Below are positions 60,295 through 64,000 of a stretch of DNA of 64,000 bases, one piece after another. The position numbers were made by a program, and so were the translations under genes. The notes under the pieces were generated by a model that saw only the letters and a program-made list of their open reading frames with translations, did not search any database and was not told where the DNA came from. The first letter of the stretch is position 1, and each line of letters begins with the position of its first letter. The stretch spans positions 1-64,000 of the forward strand of contig JAFVWT010000010.1 of NCBI GenBank assembly GCA_017501525.1, read 5' to 3'. This DNA comes from Bacteroidales bacterium (GTDB lineage: Bacteria > Bacteroidota > Bacteroidia > Bacteroidales > UBA932).

Positions 60295-62910
60295 ATGACT
60301 TCAAAAGAGATTAGACAGACCTTTTTGGACTTTTTCGCATCAAAGGGTCATCAGATTGTCCCTTCTGCACCGATGGTTGTTAAGGGAGACCCCACATTGA
60401 TGTTTACAAATGCAGGTATGAACCAGTTTAAAGATTGGTTTTTAGGTAATTCTCCAATTTTGTATCCTCGTGTTGCGGATAGTCAGAAATGTCTTAGAGT
60501 TAGCGGAAAGCATAACGATTTGGAGGAGGTTGGACACGATTCATATCACCACACTATGTTCGAGATGCTCGGGAACTGGAGTTTCGGGGATTATTTCAAA
60601 AAAGAGGCGATTTCGTGGGCTTGGGAACTTCTCACTGAGGTTTACAAATTGGATAAGGATCGTATATATGTCACTGTCTTTGAAGGTAGTGAATCAGATA
60701 ATGTAGAGTTGGATGAAGAGGCAAGGGGATATTGGAAGGAGCATATTTCCGAGGATAGGATTATCTTGGGAAATAAAAAGGACAATTTCTGGGAAATGGG
60801 TGATACAGGTCCTTGCGGCCCTTGCAGTGAGATACATATTGACTTGAGAAGTGATAGTGAACGTGCTGAAATTCCGGGTGCAGAGCTTGTAAATAAAGGT
60901 CATCATCTCGTAATTGAGATATGGAATCTTGTTTTTATCCAATATAACAGAAAATCTAACGGAACTCTGGAACTCCTTCCTCACAAACATGTAGATACCG
61001 GAATGGGATTTGAACGTCTGGTGATGGCAATCAATGGTAATGAAAGTAACTATCAAGGGGATATGTTTACCGATATTATTGATTCCATCTCTGCACTTTC
61101 TGGTAAAAAATATGGAGTAAACAAGGATATAGATGTGGCAATGAGGGTGATTGCCGACCATATCAGAGCAATTAGTTTCTCTATTGCGGATGGTCAGCTC
61201 CCTTCTAATATCAAAGCGGGTTATGTTATCCGCCGTATCCTTAGAAGAGCTGTTCGCTATGGTTACACTTTCCTCGATTTTAATGAACCATTTTTGTGCA
61301 GACTTGTCCCCACTTTGGTCAATGTTATGGGTGATGCATTCCCTGAGTTGAAAGCTCAGCAATCGCTGATAGAAAAAGTTATCAAAGAGGAAGAGGAGGC
61401 ATTCTTGCGTACCCTTTCGCGTGGAATTGGCCTTATAAATGGTATAATAGAGAAGAATAGCGATACAAAAGTGATTTCAGGTAAAGATACCTTTACCTTG
61501 TATGACACATTCGGATTTCCTCTTGACTTAAGTGAACTTATTGCAAAAGAACACGGTTTTTCTATCGATGTTGAGGGATTTGAACAGGAACTCAACAAGC
61601 AGAAGGAGCGTGCTCGTGCCGCAGCTGCTGTAGAAGAGGGGGATTGGGTAATTCTACAAGAGGAGGCTACAAGTAATTTTGTTGGCTACGATAATCTTGA
61701 ATGTGATGTTAATATCATAAAATACCGTACAGTAAAAACAAAAGGTAAAGAACTCTATCAGCTTGTTTTTGACCAGTCTCCTTTCTATGCAGAAAGTGGT
61801 GGTCAAGTGGGGGATAGCGGATATATCCAATCTCTGTCAGATGAGAAAATCAATATAATAAATACTATTAAGGAGAATAATCTCAATATTCATTTAGCTG
61901 ATCGTATCCCAGCTAAACCTGAAGATACTTTCAGGGCTGTAGTCGATGGAGAAAAGAGACAAAATACTGCAAATAACCATACTGCGACTCACCTTCTCCA
62001 TTTTGCTCTAAGACAGGTACTCGGTACCCATATTGAGCAAAAAGGCTCTTATGTCTCTCCCGGCTATTTGAGATTTGACTTCTCTCACTATGAGAAGGTT
62101 TCCAAAGAACATCTTAAAGAGGTGGAGAGAATCGTAAATCGTCTTATCCGTGCAGATATTCACAAGGAGGAATATCGTGATATTGATATAGATCAAGCCA
62201 AAGAGATGGGTGCAATGGCTCTCTTTGGGGAGAAATATGGAAACAAAGTGAGAGCAATTCAATTTGGCGATTCGATAGAGTTGTGCGGAGGAACACATGC
62301 TGCATCTACCGGTAATTTGGGTATGATTAAAATTACTTCAGAATCGGCTGTTGCTGCAGGTATCCGCAGAATTGAGGCAGTTACAGGTGCTCAGGTAGAG
62401 ATTGTTCTTGATCAGGTGGAAGAACAATTGAGTGCTGCTAAAGAATTCTTTGACAATACCCCTAACTTGCTTAATAGTATCGCCAAGATGGTGCGTGAGA
62501 ACGAATCGTACAGGAAAGCTATAGAAGAAGTTGATAAAGAGAGGGTTGCTTCATTGAAGAAGCAAGTGGAAAGTAATGCCAATATAATTAACGGTATAAA
62601 GGTTTTTGCTCTAAAAGGGGTATTCCGTCCTGATATCGTAAAAGAGGTGGCATTCCGACTTCATAATGAAAATACACATGCAGTCATGTTTGCTGCGTTC
62701 CAGACATTGGATGCAAAACCGTCCCTTCTTATCATGTATACAGATGATCTGGTTAAGGACGGAGCAAACGCAGGTAAGGATATTAAAGAGGTTGCCCGCC
62801 TTGTCAATGGTGGTGGTGGTGGACAGAATTTCCTTGCTACTGCCGGAGGTAAGAATGTGGAAGGGCTTCCTGCCGCATTTGACAAAATGATGGATATGGT
62901 TTCTAAGTAG
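60295..62910 (+). CDS. alaS: Alanyl-tRNA synthetase
   Basis: An 871-residue enzyme. ATG 60295 ([20 protein letters not shown]) is preferred over a GTG two codons before it. Class II core: the [20 protein letters not shown] region and the ALPRS-type [10 protein letters not shown]. The editing domain holds the metal motif [10 protein letters not shown] and [10 protein letters not shown]. The C-Ala domain ends with [16 protein letters not shown]. Length is typical. There is about 145 bp without visible feature upstream. Confidence 0.97.
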   Translation: MTSKEIRQTFLDFFASKGHQIVPSAPMVVKGDPTLMFTNAGMNQFKDWFLGNSPILYPRVADSQKCLRVSGKHNDLEEVGHDSYHHTMFEMLGNWSFGDYFKKEAISWAWELLTEVYKLDKDRIYVTVFEGSESDNVELDEEARGYWKEHISEDRIILGNKKDNFWEMGDTGPCGPCSEIHIDLRSDSERAEIPGAELVNKGHHLVIEIWNLVFIQYNRKSNGTLELLPHKHVDTGMGFERLVMAINGNESNYQGDMFTDIIDSISALSGKKYGVNKDIDVAMRVIADHIRAISFSIADGQLPSNIKAGYVIRRILRRAVRYGYTFLDFNEPFLCRLVPTLVNVMGDAFPELKAQQSLIEKVIKEEEEAFLRTLSRGIGLINGIIEKNSDTKVISGKDTFTLYDTFGFPLDLSELIAKEHGFSIDVEGFEQELNKQKERARAAAAVEEGDWVILQEEATSNFVGYDNLECDVNIIKYRTVKTKGKELYQLVFDQSPFYAESGGQVGDSGYIQSLSDEKINIINTIKENNLNIHLADRIPAKPEDTFRAVVDGEKRQNTANNHTATHLLHFALRQVLGTHIEQKGSYVSPGYLRFDFSHYEKVSKEHLKEVERIVNRLIRADIHKEEYRDIDIDQAKEMGAMALFGEKYGNKVRAIQFGDSIELCGGTHAASTGNLGMIKITSESAVAAGIRRIEAVTGAQVEIVLDQVEEQLSAAKEFFDNTPNLLNSIAKMVRENESYRKAIEEVDKERVASLKKQVESNANIINGIKVFALKGVFRPDIVKEVAFRLHNENTHAVMFAAFQTLDAKPSLLIMYTDDLVKDGANAGKDIKEVARLVNGGGGGQNFLATAGGKNVEGLPAAFDKMMDMVSK

Positions 62911-62948
62911 TTAATTCTCTGCAAGGTTTTTAATAGCACTTCTATTAG

Positions 62949-64000
62949 ATGAAAAAATTAGATCTTTTCGTATTAAAGTCATTTGCCGGGCCATTTATAA
63001 TGACCTTCTTTATCACTGTGTTTATTCTGGTGATGCAGTTTCTGTGGCTTTACATTGACGATTTGGTAGGAAAAGGTCTAAGTTTTTGGGTTATAATGGA
63101 ATTCCTGGGTTGGGGGTCAGCGACAATTCTCCCTTTGTCAATGCCTCTATCAACTCTTTTGGCCTCCATTATGACTTTTGGCAATCTGGGAGAAAATAAC
63201 GAGTTGCTGGCGATGAAAGCTGCCGGCATATCATTGCAGCGGGTCTTTGTCCCTTTGGTCTTTGTTGCAATGGGTATCAGTATTTCTGCCTTTTTTGCTT
63301 CAAATAAACTTATCCCTCTTGCTTACAATAAGATATATACCCTTCAGTACGATATATCAAAAACGAAAGAGGAGATTAAAATTCCTACGGGGACTTTTTA
63401 TAATGGTATAGAAGGTTATTCTTTAAGGGTGGATTCAAGAGATAAGAAGACAGGAATGATGTATGATGTAATGGTTTACAACCATTCCGATAATAAAGGG
63501 AATATCTCTTTGGCCATTGCAGATTCAGGAATGATGAAATCTACCCCGGATATGGCTGCCCTCATCTTTACCTTATATAATGGTGTCCAATATGAGGAGA
63601 CCAATAAGAAGAGATTTAATGATACAAGTTTCACTGTGCAGCAGGTAGAGTTTTCTATGCAGGAGGTGATTATTCCTCTTGAGAATTACTCTTTCAAGAA
63701 ATCAGAGGAGAGTAGGTATGGCTCGGATATTATGGCTAGGAATCTCACCCAGTTGCGTCATGATAGGGACTCTATTGGGCATAAATATGATTCTACCCTT
63801 TTGAAACATCAGAAGGAGGTTCCCTATATGATAGGACTCAATAGAGGTGAACAACTTGATACGGCCAAGAATAAGAGGCTTAAGAATTTCTTCCCTCTTG
63901 ATTCAATTTCCCACTGGGATGATATGTATGCTGAACGTGAAGCAGTAGAGAAATCAATTGCTGCGGCACGCAAGGCGGTGCAGACTATGCAAATATATGA
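62949..64000 (+). CDS. LptF/LptG-family permease (5' part, truncated by window end)
   Basis: An open frame from ATG 62949 runs to the window end (350 codons, no stop). It starts MKKLDLFVLKSFAGPFIMTF and has three helices in the first 120 residues including the family block FGNLGENNELLAMKAAGISL; a periplasmic domain follows with EIKIPTGTFYNGIEGYSLRV. By the window end it has a charged insertion (after about residue 250) that is longer than in the E. coli protein, as in LptF-like proteins of Bacteroidota. It is probably the partner of the LptG-like protein at 59057, with alaS lying between. Confidence 0.85.
   Translation, partial: MKKLDLFVLKSFAGPFIMTFFITVFILVMQFLWLYIDDLVGKGLSFWVIMEFLGWGSATILPLSMPLSTLLASIMTFGNLGENNELLAMKAAGISLQRVFVPLVFVAMGISISAFFASNKLIPLAYNKIYTLQYDISKTKEEIKIPTGTFYNGIEGYSLRVDSRDKKTGMMYDVMVYNHSDNKGNISLAIADSGMMKSTPDMAALIFTLYNGVQYEETNKKRFNDTSFTVQQVEFSMQEVIIPLENYSFKKSEESRYGSDIMARNLTQLRHDRDSIGHKYDSTLLKHQKEVPYMIGLNRGEQLDTAKNKRLKNFFPLDSISHWDDMYAEREAVEKSIAAARKAVQTMQIY

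Noticed and set aside
1-64000. CRISPR arrays, rRNA genes, complete insertion sequences
   Set aside because: No regularly spaced repeats, rRNA segments or transposase genes were found in either strand.

Overview
The window comes from a member of the Bacteroidota, most likely order Bacteroidales. Promoters have the Bacteroides form (TAnnTTTG near -7, sometimes TTTG near -33), strong Shine-Dalgarno sites are rare, and several families are typical of that group: BACON lipoproteins, DUF4270, DUF3098, DUF4294, GSCFA, and an integrase of the Bacteroides conjugative/mobilizable element type. The core sequence is AT-rich. Two stretches (about 0-5.8 kb and 31-39.2 kb) are visibly richer in G+C and look acquired.

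Layout. (1) 0-5.8 kb is an accessory island: an ADP-ribosyltransferase-like DUF3990 protein coupled to an upstream gene, a small element-type HTH protein with a decayed paralogue 4.6 kb away, a possible PUA/EVE-like protein paired with an AlkD-type DNA repair protein, an EamA transporter, and an ECF sigma/anti-sigma pair bracketed by a 74-bp direct repeat. (2) 5.9-30.8 kb is mainly core: a lipoprotein glutathione peroxidase, three large surface lipoproteins (6.7, 19.6 and 24.2 kb), an Smr protein, a HAD-MATE pair, a six-gene TolC/HlyD/ABC exporter operon, a NifX-like protein, tRNA-Leu(UAA), purN, acpP-fabF, and a DUF4270 lipoprotein coupled to a one-domain glycogen-synthase-like protein. (3) About 31.0-39.25 kb is an NBU-type integrated mobilizable element. 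It carries a Mef-family macrolide efflux gene with a long structured leader, a MobV relaxase with a palindromic oriT candidate, a primase, an SF3-type helicase, a repeat-rich possible replication origin, a winged-helix protein and a tyrosine integrase. (4) 39.3-42.8 kb is an envelope cluster (ftsX, DUF3098, uppP, lpxH, DUF4294). (5) 43.0-53.8 kb is a ribosomal-protein operon running from rplP to rplQ, with secY, map, infA, rpmJ and rpoA, closed by a strong terminator. (6) 53.8-64 kb holds a porin plus nucleoside-gate membrane protein, a GSCFA protein, threonine dehydrogenase, tgt, lptG, alaS, and the start of a second LptF/LptG protein cut by the window end.

The most unusual points are these. 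The ribosomal-protein operon begins at rplP with its own promoter and leader hairpin, so the usual rpsJ-to-rpsC half is missing upstream. The mef gene has a possible 23-codon leader peptide overlapping a perfect hairpin. The exporter has two ATPases with complementary defects in their motifs. The Tgt enzyme lacks the usual zinc cysteines. The 74-bp terminator-containing repeats frame the sigma-factor cassette. I found no CRISPR array, rRNA gene or intact insertion sequence.
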